From positions 1,302,001 to 1,366,000 of the forward strand of contig JAMXBD010000114.1 of the NCBI GenBank assembly GCA_024138025.1: DNA of 64,000 nt. The letters run 5' to 3'. Source of the DNA: Combretum micranthum (taxonomy: Eukaryota > Streptophyta > Magnoliopsida > Myrtales > Combretaceae). Positions 1-11,470 of the stretch are shown here, one piece after another. The first letter of the stretch is position 1. Each line of letters opens with the position of its first letter. The notes under the pieces were generated by a model that was not told the origin of the DNA, did not search any database, and saw only the letters and a program-made list of their open reading frames with translations. The translations under genes were made by a program, and so were the position numbers.

Positions 1-1005
1 GAAGTGGTTAATGGTACATCGTAGGATGGTTTGATGCAATCACTTCAATGCTTAAATCAATAGTGGGTCGATAGATAGTAAGTGTGTAAATGAAAAGTGT
101 CAATAAAATCACATACCATTACATTGTGGCCTTATATTCTATTTATATGTGATAGTTATACCAAAATGGGGTTCATAGAATATTCTTTGTCATTAAGGAA
201 GGGAAGTAAGGAGAAATAGGCACCCCATTGTTGGTAGAGCTGACTTGGTCCAAAGGAGAAGATGGTGATCATTTGAGGAGTGTGGCCAGTCAGATGGAGA
301 CTTATTTATTGAGAGCACCTCCAAGGAGATCTAGAATACCTCTAATGAGATACGTTGAGCTAGGACAGTGTAAAGTACCTCCAATAGATATTGAAAGCCA
401 TGGAGATATACCCGCAAGAGGAGAAGCTTCAAAGAAGAGAGCCTCAATTTGGGTTCTCATATGTACCAATGGGAATAGTTGACTTCCGGTCTGATGAATG
501 ACTAAGGTTAATGGGTTGAGATGGTCTGGGGCGCTTGATGAGCTTTGTAAACTCTATTACTAGTCTATTTTGCTAGTATTGAGCTTATTGGTTTATGGTG
601 GAATAAAATTTATTAATATATATATACACACATATAAATTCACTTGTTTAATGTGCTAAAATAATTCTCAAGCTCTTATGACTTAGTAGTAGAAATACTG
701 TTCTCCAACCTATTATACTGTTTTTCTGTCATCCCTTCCCCATTGTACTTACCAACGAAGAAAATACCTTCTTTGAGAGTTATCAGTCAGAAGTTAAATG
801 ATATGTCCTCTAAGTTGTAAATAAATAAATAAACACCCTAGTCGCTTGAACTAACCTCGAGTATTATATAATTTAAATCCTGTGGTGTGGTGACAAACAT
901 TGAACTAATCTCTCCTAAAGTCAACATATGACTATCCCTATATGCCCTAGCCTATCTATACTGGCAAAAACTAGTCCATTAAGAAAAGGCATTCTTTTGA
1001 CAAGT
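1..1005. other. Noncoding AT-rich DNA
   Basis: No supported gene. An 84-codon open frame at 228-482 is interrupted by an in-frame stop in the duplicate (near 38,905) and resembles no family I know, so I do not call it. Bases 612-637 contain a TA/CA microsatellite. About 125 bases near 835-960 are absent from the right unit. Confidence 0.7.
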
Positions 1006-2695
1006 AAAATTTGAGTAATGTGGGTGTGGGATGGTGGCTATACATTTCTCGGACTGCCACATATAATCATGTACCAAATAATTTATATGACGTTGTGAAC
1101 GGTTAAAAAAAAAATCATAGGTCAATTAAGATTATTATTGATATATTATCAATAAGAAAAATATTAAAAATTAAAATTTAAAAAATTTGACGTGTTATAG
1201 CACGTGTCTATGATGACTTAATTGATCTATTTTTCTAAATATTGTGTTTTTTTTTAAAACACTTAAAATATTATAACCTCAAATGAACGTACATCCAAAC
1301 ATTATCATCTTTCGATATAATTTACCATATACTTATATAAATTGAATTACACGTGAGTCAGAATTGTGATGATAACAAACTAGTACTGGCGGTCCGTATA
1401 GGTAAAGATTGGTGGAACGACATAATTTAAAATTAACAAATATTTTCTTGAGGTCTTTTTATTATAAGCACCGACTGATCCCTTATTCATTTTCTTATTC
1501 ATATATTAACGATTTGTAAGTGGTTGGTTTACGACCACAAACAAATTAATCTGGTGTTCAAAAAGTATATATAAGAAGGTGTTGTGCCATCCGTATTTAT
1601 TATGTGGGATATAATATTAACTAATGCTAATGTTCTGCGGTCTACTTTAATTTGTTATAAAGTTAAAGAATGAAACTTCGCTTCTTTCTATATATTTAAT
1701 ACTATTTTTTTGATATAAAATTTAGAAGTAATATCGAAGAATCTTTAACAAATATTCGCGACGGCTGTTAACAAAATCCTTATTAAATTAATCATTTGGA
1801 TGATGATAAATTATGATTGACTTGAGGCATGGGAATCAAATATAAAGAATTGATGTTTCCAAAATTACTTTATTGTATAAGTTTGGATAAGTATTAAGTG
1901 TTATAAGATAGATTTGGGATCATTATATATATATAGATAGATTGATTTGGGATAAACTCCAAAAGTATTTTCAGAAGGTATGATATAGATATAAGATCTT
2001 AATTATTCTATGTATTTTTTGGCTAATAAATGTATTAATTGACGAGGGTAAAAAAGCCTAAGTCTATAGGGTAAAAATCCTAGACGATTAAATATAAAGC
2101 CACTTTCATATATTTCTTTCTTTTTCTCTCATTTTTATCACTTCCTCCATTTAAGTTTTCATTTTTTTTCCTCTTACCCATTTGATAAGTAGTAAATACA
2201 AATGGCAGTCATGAATTGTGTATATAGCAATTTGCACCTACACGCTATTACATGAGGGACTTTGGTGCGACCTAAAGTGATACAAGGAGCAAAAAGCATT
2301 CAGCATGGCATAAAGACCATGAAGTGTAATTGTAATAGACTAGCTAACAAATAGTTCATAGTAACTAAATTCTTGTTATAGTAGTTGTATTAGCTAAAGA
2401 TGGTAACAAATCGGGTGAGCTACTTGTTTAAAAGAGCAAAGAGGGGAATAAAGAAGCATGAAAAGTAACATCCCTCAATTGGAGGAGTTGAATTGAAGGC
2501 CATTCAAAGAGCCTGGAGCCATAACATCTTAACGTGAACTTAAACACACAAACGCAAAAACATGTTAGAGCTCGGGTTTGGTTTAGTAATTAAAAAAAAA
2601 GGGTGAGAGAGAGGTTGGAAGACTTATCTAGAAGAGTGGTGAGTGTAGGGAAAAGAGTTTGGGTTAGCAAACAAAAGAATGCTATTATCTTAAGG
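1006..2695. other. Left-unit-only segment, no gene seen
   Basis: Together with the sequence up to about 2,875, this stretch is missing from the right unit, where the text jumps at about 39,490 from the equivalent of about 1,005 to the equivalent of about 2,875. It is AT-rich with stops in all frames. Because the gypsy gag follows at 2.7 kb, part of it may be that element's leader or LTR, but I could not find an LTR pair or primer-binding site. Confidence 0.6.
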
Positions 2696-3007
2696 GTTAA
2701 AAGATGTGTATAAGGGATGTAATACTTTTTGTGCTCTTGTCCATGGCTCCAAAACAATATCTTTAGCGCAAGTTGTTGACTTAGATTTTTTCAAGACTAC
2801 ATTATTGTTTTTGCAAGAATCTTTAGAGAAGTTGGATGTACTAATTGATAAATTGGAGGGGAATCATTAGCATACTTGTCATCATACCAACCAAAGTTCA
2901 CCAAATTCATCATGGGGTGAAGGGAATTAAGTTAGAAATTTGAAAGTATGGGGTGAAGATTATTGGGGTAGACCTTTAGGGTAGAGCAATTCTTTTAGAT
3001 CATCACA

Positions 3008-3292
3008 TTGAAGAAGTTGAAAGACTCACTATTTATTCCTTTGCGATGGTATAAATGGATGTACCTTAATAAGCAACTTACTTCATGGAAGAAATTCTTA
3101 GAGGCTTTATCTGCTACATTTGGACCATCAGCTTGTGAGGTTGTCCAAGGCTTATTATCAAAGCTTACTCAAACTTCTGCAGTAGCTCATTATCGGTTAC
3201 AATTTGAAGCTTTATCGAATTGCACAGTTGGTTTATCTTGTTCTTTCCTCTTGAGTTGCTTTATTTTAGGTTTTAAACATATTATTCAATGA
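3008..3292 (+). pseudogene. Ty3/gypsy gag fragment (left)
   Basis: This 94-codon open frame resembles the Retrotrans_gag domain of plant gypsy elements. It has the WYKWMY block, then LTSWKKFLEAL, a 'FGPS' turn, KLTQT, 'QFEALSN' and a C-terminal 'LLSCFILGF' helix, in the usual order. The capsid protein it derives from would package element RNA in virus-like particles. It is a fragment: upstream gag sequence (from about 2,700) is in other frames and a stop precedes the protease part. The right-unit twin is at 39,620-39,904 with few changes. Confidence 0.85.
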
Positions 3293-3346
3293 GAGGTTCA
3301 AATTAGTAAACAAAAATCATTAGTTGATGCTATTTAGCTTTCTTGA

Positions 3347-3840
3347 ATGTATGAGGATAAGATTAATGATCAATATAATGCATATAAACCTTCTATTGCA
3401 CTGACTCCAATGTTATCTTCAGAATCTAACATTGTACAACTTAGCAAACCAATTGTTACATATAATACAACTACATCTTCATCATATCAAAAAACACTTC
3501 CTATTAGAAAGTTATTAGTAGAAGAAATGCAAGTAAGAAAGAGAGAAGGGATTGTGTTTTATTGTGATGAAAAGTTCCATAAGGGACATAAATGCAAAGC
3601 TAAGTTTTTAATCCTATTAGTGGATGATGAGATACAACACAATGGTAATGAGATCGAATATTTAGATGAGCAGTTTACAGTAGATGATATTAATGCTTTT
3701 GACAAGATCAATTATCATGCTTTATTAGGGGATTTAGTGTCGAAGACTTTAAGGCTTCAAGGGCTTAGTAATAATTCTTCTTTTTTTTTTTTTTTTGATA
3801 GACTCTAGAAGTACTCCAAATTTATACAAAGTAGAGTAGC
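3347..3840 (+). pseudogene. Ty3/gypsy nucleocapsid/protease fragment (left)
   Basis: The open frame contains a damaged zinc-knuckle region (YCDEKFHKGHKCK) followed by an acidic linker and the start of a retropepsin-like domain (SKTLRLQG). A poly-T run at about 3,781-3,796 then shifts the frame before the expected active-site Asp-Ser/Thr-Gly. In the right copy that run is longer and the following serine-rich active-site segment is read in frame, so the frame differs between copies only by homopolymer length. The protease would mature the element polyprotein; here it is inactive. Confidence 0.8.
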
Positions 3841-4160
3841 CAAACATTTAGGATTGGTTGAACTATGAAGGGTTGTGTAAGGATGTGGTAGTGTCAGTAT
3901 AAGATCACTATTGTAGATCCTTTAAGAGGAGAATGCTCAAATAATAGTGTCCAAATTACTCATCATTGGCTTAGGTGTATGATTCAAACAAAGTCTATTG
4001 CTACTTTATTCCATTTAATGGCTTAGATGGAAGGAGATTCATCAATTACTACCAGCAACACCCTTTTGGTGGAAATTATTAGGCAAATATCATTATATTT
4101 TTTAGCCACTATCATCATTGCCTCTTTTTTGATAAATACAACATCAAAGTTATTTACTTA

Positions 4161-4437
4161 AGGGTTAATGTCACAAATGGTTTCTGAATTTTGAAAAATA
4201 TATAATTAAGTACCTGAACTTTTAAAAAGATGAATTTTTTATCTGAACTTTGAAATTGGTCAATTTAGTACATGAAAAAACTTTTTATGCACATCAATAT
4301 ACCTTAATCAAGTTTTTTCAAGTATTAAATTGATCAATTTTAAAGTTTTTAAGGTACTAAATTGATTAATTTCAAAGTTGAGGTATCTAATTGCATATTT
4401 TGCTAAAAATTCAGGTATTATTTATAACATTATCCCT
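4161..4437. repeat. MITE-like inverted-repeat element, family A (left)
   Basis: This is a short noncoding element with long imperfect terminal inverted repeats. The first ~60 bases (starting AGGGTTAATGTCACAAATGG) match the reverse complement of the last ~60. The middle repeats a motif of the type 'AATTGATCAATTT'. It lies inside the gypsy pol remnant. Relatives are at 40,770-41,039 (its duplicate), 41,662-41,930 (with a 9-base target duplication) and, partially, about 37,450-37,650. Mutator-derived by analogy with the 9-base duplication seen at the third copy. Confidence 0.75.
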
Positions 4438-4789
4438 TTTTGTCAATGGTATTTTGGCTATCAATGTGAAACTTATTGTTTTCCTCACTTTCAAAAAGAG
4501 GAAATTGAAAAGCAAGGGGAATGATGCAATAAGAGTTGATTTAATGTAGAAATTGTCCATTTTCTTCTCCTGTTTTGTTAGTTAAGACGAAGGATAGGGC
4601 ATGGCATTTTTGCATGGACAGACCATTTGGTAATTGCATGGTAATAGGATTAGGTAAAGTGTGTGAGAAGGGTCTTGAATGGAGCCATATGATCGGTGGC
4701 TCTTGTGTCTACAATCCAAAAACAAGTTTTGTTATTCACAACATTAAAGCATAAAGATGAAGATGAACTACCTGCAAAATTCATTGCTG

Positions 4790-5945
4790 CCAACACTTGA
4801 TCAGTATCATGACCTTGTTTTTGCTACAACATCTTGAGCACTTCCTGATAAATGGAACTCACCAACTGAGAACGCAAAGCTCTGTCTGCATTATCCATCG
4901 ACTCAGGTACCATTTCAAGAGGAGTAGTAGGAAGAGTAAGGCTGGATTTCTCTGAACAACAATTTGCATTTGATCGAGATTATCCTTTTGCAAATCTCTT
5001 ACCTTTATACCAATCTGGATACCCTACAAGTTGAAAATAGTTCTCCATTGTATGACCTTTCCCTTTGTAATAATGACAAAAAAACACTACTCATATTCTT
5101 AGTATATCTCCTATAAGCATTTTCTTTAGCTCCTTCAGCTCTATTAGTCAAGAAAGCTGAAACTTCAATCTTAGAACCAGTATTAACGGTTAATTGCTTT
5201 TGTTTCTCCACTTGTTGAACAAGATAATAAGCCTTATTAACTGAAGATAGAGGACCCATAGCTAATATTTGATTTCAAACTGATTTATAACCCTGATTTA
5301 AGCCCATGAGAAATTGTATAAGTCTATCTTTGTCTCAAAATCATGAATTCTCTCCTTCAAACGAAAAATGCAGTACTCAATCGAACCACATTCACATAAA
5401 GGATATGCATGTAAAACTTTCAATTCATCCCACACTCTTTTAAGCTTATTGTAATAAGAAGTAACAAAGTGATTCAACTGTTTAATATTGCTTAATTTAC
5501 TTTGCAATTGAAAAATCAAAGGTCCAATGCCTTGGCCATATTGCTTTGAAATTTCTTTCCACAATTCAAAAGCAAATTGAGTATACAAATAATTTTGAGT
5601 AAATTCACTAAGCATAGAATTCAAAATCTAGCATCTAACCATGTAATCACAACAAATCCATCAAGCAAAATCTACAGAATTCAAATTAGGTTTTTCTAAA
5701 CTACCTTCAATAAATCTAAGCTTCAATTTTGCTCCAAGTCCCATCTTAATTGACCTATTCCAAGCTAAAAAATTCATTCCATTGAATTATGTTTCCTATC
5801 ACCATGCTAGGGTTATCTGAGCCAATATGTATAAAGGATCCGAATTAACCAAATCTAATTGCAAATTTCGATTCGCTTCTTGATTAGCCATTTCAATAGA
5901 AAAGAAATATGACCCAAAAGAAGAACAATCAGGATCTTACTACAA
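4790..5945 (-). pseudogene. Ty1/copia gag remnant (left)
   Basis: Two open pieces (5,298-5,624 and 5,005-5,259) encode the copia gag core (FAFELWKEISKQYGQ, then a segment around VTSYYNKLKRVWDEL) and the start of the linker before the zinc knuckle. Stops and shifts separate them from the N-terminal segment near 5,700-5,900. The duplicate on the right (45,497-46,538) has the same plan. It is a decayed structural gene of the element with no host role evident. Confidence 0.8.
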
Positions 5946-5960
5946 CTGGCTTTGATACCA

Positions 5961-6214
5961 TGTGGAAAATGGAAATTCGTTCAGTAAAAATATGATGAAG
6001 AAAAGCAATAAGAAGTTTGTTACCAGAGAAGAGTGAAAACAGAGTTGAAAAAGACTTTAGTTCTTCATATTACCCAAAAAGGAAAGACAGATACAGTTTA
6101 TATACAAAAGAGTAAAGCTAAAACTAAAGATATAGCTGGACCAATCAATAAAAGACAAGTGTAAAAATTAAATAATAATAACACGTGTAAAATAAAAACA
6201 CTTGTCACTCTACA
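5961..6214 (-). repeat. Copia 5' LTR (left copy), 254 bp
   Basis: It begins TGTGG and ends TCTACA on the plus strand, and matches the LTRs at 46,616-46,869 and 42,100-42,351. Just outside, at 5,948-5,960, lies the minus-strand primer-binding site (TGGTATCAAAGCC), complementary to the initiator-tRNA-Met 3' end. Confidence 0.88.
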
Positions 6215-6219
6215 ATACC

Positions 6220-7250
6220 GAAGACCTAGTAATTAGTAATTACTAAAAATTTCTTTTTCTCTTGTTTCAGATGTTATGGACATAGACACATAGTTAGAGG
6301 TATAGAGTCAATTGATACCTCAACTAGTGAAGGTAATGTCCTTAAACCGGCCGGTTCTATGTATTTTATTCGTATAAAACAAAGAATTCTCTTCCATTTT
6401 CAGTTTCCGTAAAAGCTTCATTTTTCAAAATCAAACTGCCCCTCGAATAGAAGGAACATTTGAAAACAAGATCAAATCTTTGGCATTGACAATTAGTTTT
6501 TGACACACACATCAATTGTTAGTTTTTGGCAATAATCTTCATTTCTTCTTTATTAGCTTTACAAGAATGAAATGTAGTAAACAAATCCATTCTAGAATCA
6601 AAGTTTCTAGCAAGTATGAACTCATTTTCTAAAACAAGATACTTATAGTAATTGTCTTATAACCTAGTGGTATTAATGCTGATCTACCAAATGGGATAGA
6701 TTAGGTTTGAATTTTCCCTCCACATCGTAATGGTTAAAAGAAAAAAAAAGGGTCAAATAATTATACTTAGATGATGCAGAAAGCTTGCACAATAAACACA
6801 TAAGCTAAAACAAGCACAGTATTCTTTGGAAAAGTAAAGGTAGCTTGTACATTGAATGACTTATAGTTATTATCTCTACATTGTAATGATTAAAAAAAAA
6901 GGGAAGATAATCCTTCGGATATTACAATTAAATGGCAATGGAATTGTAAAATGTGTAAATCTATAATTCCCAGCTATGTCATTGAGTCAAACGTTGGTTA
7001 TATTGCGTGGTGTAAATGATATATGATTATTTACTCATCAATAAAATGCGATAAAAAAACGTTGATATTGGATGATAGATGGTAATTTTACAATATAAAT
7101 ATATATAGATGTAGGTTTTGTTTTTGCAATATAGAGTAGTGTTACTTTTCCTAAGTTAAAACAAATAATAAATTATTCCAATCAATTCCTATGTTAAAAT
7201 CACAAATTTTCTTTAAACCTATCATTTTGTTTGGTTCAGGCTCATCGTGT
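6220..7250. other. Noncoding AT-rich DNA
   Basis: No gene or recognisable element. It is colinear with 46,875-47,895. A short stretch near 6,900-6,970 (ATATTACAATTAAATGGCAA) resembles a phrase at 12,615 and 34,480, hinting at an older repeat. Confidence 0.6.
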
Positions 7251-7860
7251 TCGCTCTTAAAGAGTAGGAAACAAAACAACTTGAATTTTGCTGTTGGAGA
7301 TAACATTTCTGAGACAACAATTATTTTTCCCGGTAACTATGGATAGGCCAAGAGACGTCCAACTGCACTGTTACAGCATGGAGGAGCCAGCCTTTACTTC
7401 TACGAAGAACAAAGCCTCTAGAACCGAAAGCACCTGCGCTTAGTGATGTTGTCCGAGTTAACTGATCTGCCTCCATGCCACAAAGAGAGTCGCGCTACTT
7501 TCTTGGTTATAAAACCGCTGCCGCTTTCCTTTCGACAGCTCAATGGAGCATTGCAATTTGTATTAATTTCGCAAAGTTGACAGGAGGTGGGTGCCAAATG
7601 CATGATGTCCAGTCTGGTGAAGCTCGTTGAGAATTTGCTGCATCTATGAGGAGTGCCCGGTCTCCTGTAGTTCGATGCAATTTGTTCAGGGGTGGAGCTA
7701 TGCACGTTCGAATATGTCTGCCACTGCTCGATGTTGCTTACATGTCACGCTTCAAAGGGTACCTTAATCATGACAACCCGCTATAAGTACTCTCGAGGAG
7801 AGAGAACTTCCTTAATTCCGATCGACTACTTATGAAGCGTTTACCAAACATGAACATATA
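7251..7860. other. GC-richer unrecognised block (left)
   Basis: Base composition rises here relative to the surroundings and the block is well kept in the duplicate (47,895-48,500). A reverse-strand open frame at 7,418-7,705 shares its first ~45 codons with the duplicate and then diverges through indels, so coding constraint is not supported. It may be a captured gene fragment or an exon remnant. I do not recognise the product in any frame. Confidence 0.5.
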
Positions 7861-9273
7861 TATAACACACAAAACATAAACTACACTTCATAATCATAGC
7901 TAGAACACGAGTCTTGGTACAAAATAAAGAGTCCCAATGGTTGGTTCATTTTAAGTATTACAATAGTCTTAAAAAAGAAAACATTAAATCCTTTCATCAC
8001 TCTCCTACCCTGCCCATTCGAAAATTAGAACCTGACCAAGAGTAGTCTCCTAGCAGTGCTATAGTATCGGCAACCTGAAATGTGAATGGGTCTATTGGGG
8101 TGTGAGCAAAATCACGGTTATGTGCGGGGACTCTCAAACTACACAAACTCAAGTCTTTAACAATCATAGGCTATAATGAAATAGATATATGCAAATGCAA
8201 ATTACAAGTGGTCTTCCGATAATTAGCATGAAGTCTAGGGTTTAGGTTAGGAGTCTACCACCACCAATTCTCGGCATCCAAAACACAACAGTCCCCTTAG
8301 CACCAGCCTTCTCTTGTAGCCACTTACCCAAGATCCATAATGATAGAGTAGCTTTTGGCACCATGATACGCACGACACTTCCTTAGTCATTAGTTCAAAT
8401 GTGATGTTGCAAGAGCTCCCTAAGCCCTATCCCCCCTCGTGTAGAAGTGATGGCCTTCATAATTAATGCTGGGGAAACATGCAATGCATGATGAATTTTA
8501 TGTATAACTCCACTATTCTTTAAATAATTCGGTTGTAACATGATCAATCAATTAACCAAGTAGACACAAACAAAGTAACATCATTTAATAACATATATAA
8601 ACAATCACAATTTATCACATCATGACAACACGGTCATAATCCACCTCTTGGTAATAGTATTGAGGTACACATGTAAAGAGTATAGCGCACACACATATAT
8701 ACAAATTTAATATAAGAAGTTCTCACTGCTTATCGTAAGTTTAATTTTTAATTTTATTTATTTATTTATTTTTTGTTATGGTTAAAGCTTTGATTGCCGT
8801 GTAGTTACTCCTCCAATATGCCTAGGCTAACTAAAACACAATTGGTAGTCTCACCTTTCTATTGTCATCTCTTAACATAATTAATATATCACTTTAATTA
8901 CTAATATTATGATTGTTGTTGTATTACTATTATTATACATAATAATTTTTTGGTCATGATTATGCTCTTATTGTTTTGTTTTTTTTATGAATTTATTATC
9001 ATTACCATTCCTGAACCCACTTTTCCTTTTATTCCAAATGGTATAATTCACTTTTCAATCTTCTGTCTTCAACATGTTGCCCACTCATTGCATTTGAAAA
9101 CATACGGAAGATTATGGATAACAAAAATCATTTTCATAGATTCGCAAAGTAATGGTATTTAATAAATATGCCTTTGAAAATAAATATAGTAAGATAATGA
9201 AATATATATATATATATCTATATTGTCAGCGATTGTAGCATTCTGTCAATATTATTTCAACCATCCCCTCCCT

Positions 9274-9306
<33 letters not shown>

Positions 9307-10060
9307 ACCCAACCCAAAAAAAAAAAAAAAAAAGCCATTTTTAAACTACTTAGGGTATGCTGTCTCTATAGGAAATAACAAGGTGTAAAGTGTAATTACC
9401 CTTATACACACACATATTCATATTTATTATAGCTTTTATTTTGTCACTCTCTTATATTCTTACTAATTTACCATGTCAAGATTTCAAGATTATTGTCATT
9501 CCGCATTCACTGCTCTACTCTCTCTCTCTCTCTCTCCAAAAAAGAAAAAAATGATAATAAACAAATAGATAAATAAAAGGAAATATTTTTTCCCCTTTTG
9601 TCAAAAACACACATGCCTTTCACATTTTCTTCAGAACATGGGAAAAATTAAGGAAGTGTAACGAAGAGCTATTATATATTACTTTATCTCATTTATCATT
9701 TTCCCCTTTTTATACAATATTGATTTCCTTTATTTACTTACATACTCACATATCTATATATTATTTATTCACTTTATATCATTTATCTCATTCATGTACA
9801 TGTTATTGACTACGAAAATTTATGGAAAATTGTATTTTGAATTTTTATTATCAACGGTTCTAACTTTTAGTCATATTTTTAATGTTCTTTAAGTTGGATG
9901 TTTTTAGTGTCAGCAAGTTGGATGAGGTTTGATTCAGTTTCTACATTTGACTTGTAATAACTTTTTAAAATTTTTTTTTTACGATCCTATTCTATGAAAG
10001 TTAGAATGATTATTTACTCTACTGGTGTTATTAACTAACGAACTATTCTCTTAGCTTTAG
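7861..10060. other. Noncoding repeat-derived DNA
   Basis: No coding sequence. The segment around 8,000-8,450 looks like LTR or leader sequence of a minus-strand gypsy element, since a gypsy gag in that orientation follows at 10.3-11.5 kb, but no LTR pair was found. The rest is AT-rich with microsatellites ((TC)n near 9,517-9,535; (TA)n near 9,202-9,218). Confidence 0.5.
9275..9333. repeat. 32-base poly-C tract followed by an A tract
   Basis: Cytosines run unbroken from 9,275 to 9,306, then ACCCAACCC and 18 adenines. The duplicate at 49,944-49,967 has only 7 cytosines in the same context, so the run expanded (or was mis-assembled) in the left unit. Confidence 0.9.
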
Positions 10061-10329
10061 CAATGTATAAGGATATTCAAACATCTAAAGGCACGAAGAT
10101 AACCTGATACTGAATTGCATCCATGGTTATCATCCTCTTCTATAATAGTGAGTTCTATTTCTCTTCACTGGTTTCGTCGCAAACCCACCGTCCTTGCAGG
10201 TTGTATACATATATTCTAGGTGAAGGTATTCCCAAGTGGTTCTTATCCCTATTTCTTTTGTTGCTTCCACTCTTTCTGTTACTAGATTAACTTAATGACT
10301 TGATATGTGGGCTATTCCACCCATGACAC

Positions 10330-11470
10330 GTTTTAGCTAAAATGTCATATTTTTGTGCAAATAAAGTAGGTGGTAGCAGCTTTCTTGGGACGATCCTTAA
10401 TTTTGTAGTTAGCGTTCCTGCAGAGGTAACACTTAGATTGTAAGTGCGGGCACTATTTAGGGTAATGCTTCTTTTTACACTTCCAACATTTTATCTCCTT
10501 CGTTGTTGAATTCTCTTCCTCTACTGAACCATTAATGGTTTGGATTATTTCAAATTTAGCGCTTGAACTTGTTCCATAATAGGGTTCTTCTTAAATCCTA
10601 TGACATTTCTTTCTTGCCTTCTCTTTCTAGCATTCCACAATTCTAGCTCTTTCCATAAGTTCCTTAAAGCTATTGATATTGAATTCATTTAATCTGACCC
10701 AGAGATCTTCATCCAAACCATTCAGAAACACTTATCTTTTAAGTTCCTCACTATGCTTATATGACTCCGGGGCATACTATAATAATATGCTAAATTCAGT
10801 CTCATATTGTTCGATGCTACGACCTCCTTGTGAGATACATAAAAGTCGACACTATATTGAACTTTCAAGCTTTCAGAGAAAAAGTTCTCTAAGAATTCAT
10901 GCCTAAATGTCTCCCATGTGATTGGCGATCGTAGCTCTCTACTCTTGGATTACCACCACACTCTTGCGTTAAATGTTAACATATATGTGTTGTAGGCAAG
11001 TCTAAGGTGATGTGGTACTTCAAAAAGGATCTCCATATTTGTGCCAACTAATCTTCAGCCTCATCCTGTTTTCTAAAAGCTCCATCAAAATATCGATTAA
11101 ATCTTCTGAAGTCAGGTAATACTTATAGGTAGGTGGAGAGGGTATTGCCGTATCGATGCAATAGGTGGTGTTGGAACTCTTGGTGTAGTTTCATGTGTGT
11201 GTAGAGTTGGTGTAAGTGCTGGTGTATTAGAGTTTGTTGCATGTAATTTGTTATTAGGCGGGCAAATTACTCAACAATGGCCAAAACTTCTCGTGGTTGA
11301 TTTAGTTGATGAGGTATTTCTCGGTTGAAGATGTGTCCTAAAGATTGGGTGATTTCACCCGATCATCATTTTTAGAGATCTTGCATTCTAATGCAGTCAA
11401 CTCTTGTTGTTTATCTTTGTCTACTATGGAGCTTGTATCAAACTCTCTATTAATCTAATGAAGCATCCTT
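10330..11470 (-). pseudogene. Second Ty3/gypsy gag remnant (left)
   Basis: Read on the minus strand in several broken frames, this contains gag core phrases (SEDLIDILMELLENRMRLK, then a 'SRELRSPITWETF' block and 'VQYSVDFYVSHKE'-like sequence). These are followed by two zinc knuckles: CWKC-x3-H with an in-frame stop before the next Cys, then CYLC, at about 10,430-10,495. That order is typical of plant gypsy gag. Protease and RT are not recognisable downstream, so only the 5' part of the element remains. The duplicate is at 50,955-52,110. Confidence 0.72.

Larger units (their letters stand above)
2700..4613 (+). mobile_element. Ty3/gypsy retrotransposon remnant (left copy)
   Basis: Successive broken frames read gag, zinc-knuckle/protease and the start of reverse transcriptase of a Ty3/gypsy element in the plus orientation. 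The N-terminal RT motif YPHFQKEE can be read in one frame near 4,480-4,510. The remnant carries a small inverted-repeat element at 4,161-4,437 and is cut at about 4,613, where about 4.07 kb present in the right unit is missing. No LTRs were identified. The element is dead. Confidence 0.85.
4614..6214 (-). mobile_element. Truncated Ty1/copia element (left copy)
   Basis: This is the left-unit twin of the complete minus-strand copia at 42,100-46,869. It keeps the 5' LTR (5,961-6,214), the primer-binding site and a broken gag, and is cut at about 4,613. Integrase, reverse transcriptase, RNase H and the 3' LTR are gone, together with the adjoining gypsy RT fragment. The target duplication ATACC survives on the right flank at 6,215-6,219, which shows that this is a secondary deletion rather than a separate insertion. 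Confidence 0.88.

Noticed and set aside
228..482. 84-codon open frame near the window start
   Set aside because: The duplicate at about 38,845-39,090 has an in-frame stop and several changes, and no family is recognisable.
7418..7705. Reverse-strand frame starting MHSSTPEQIASNY, with a counterpart at 48,076-48,354
   Set aside because: Only the first ~45 codons agree; indels then shift one copy relative to the other, so there is no sign of coding constraint.
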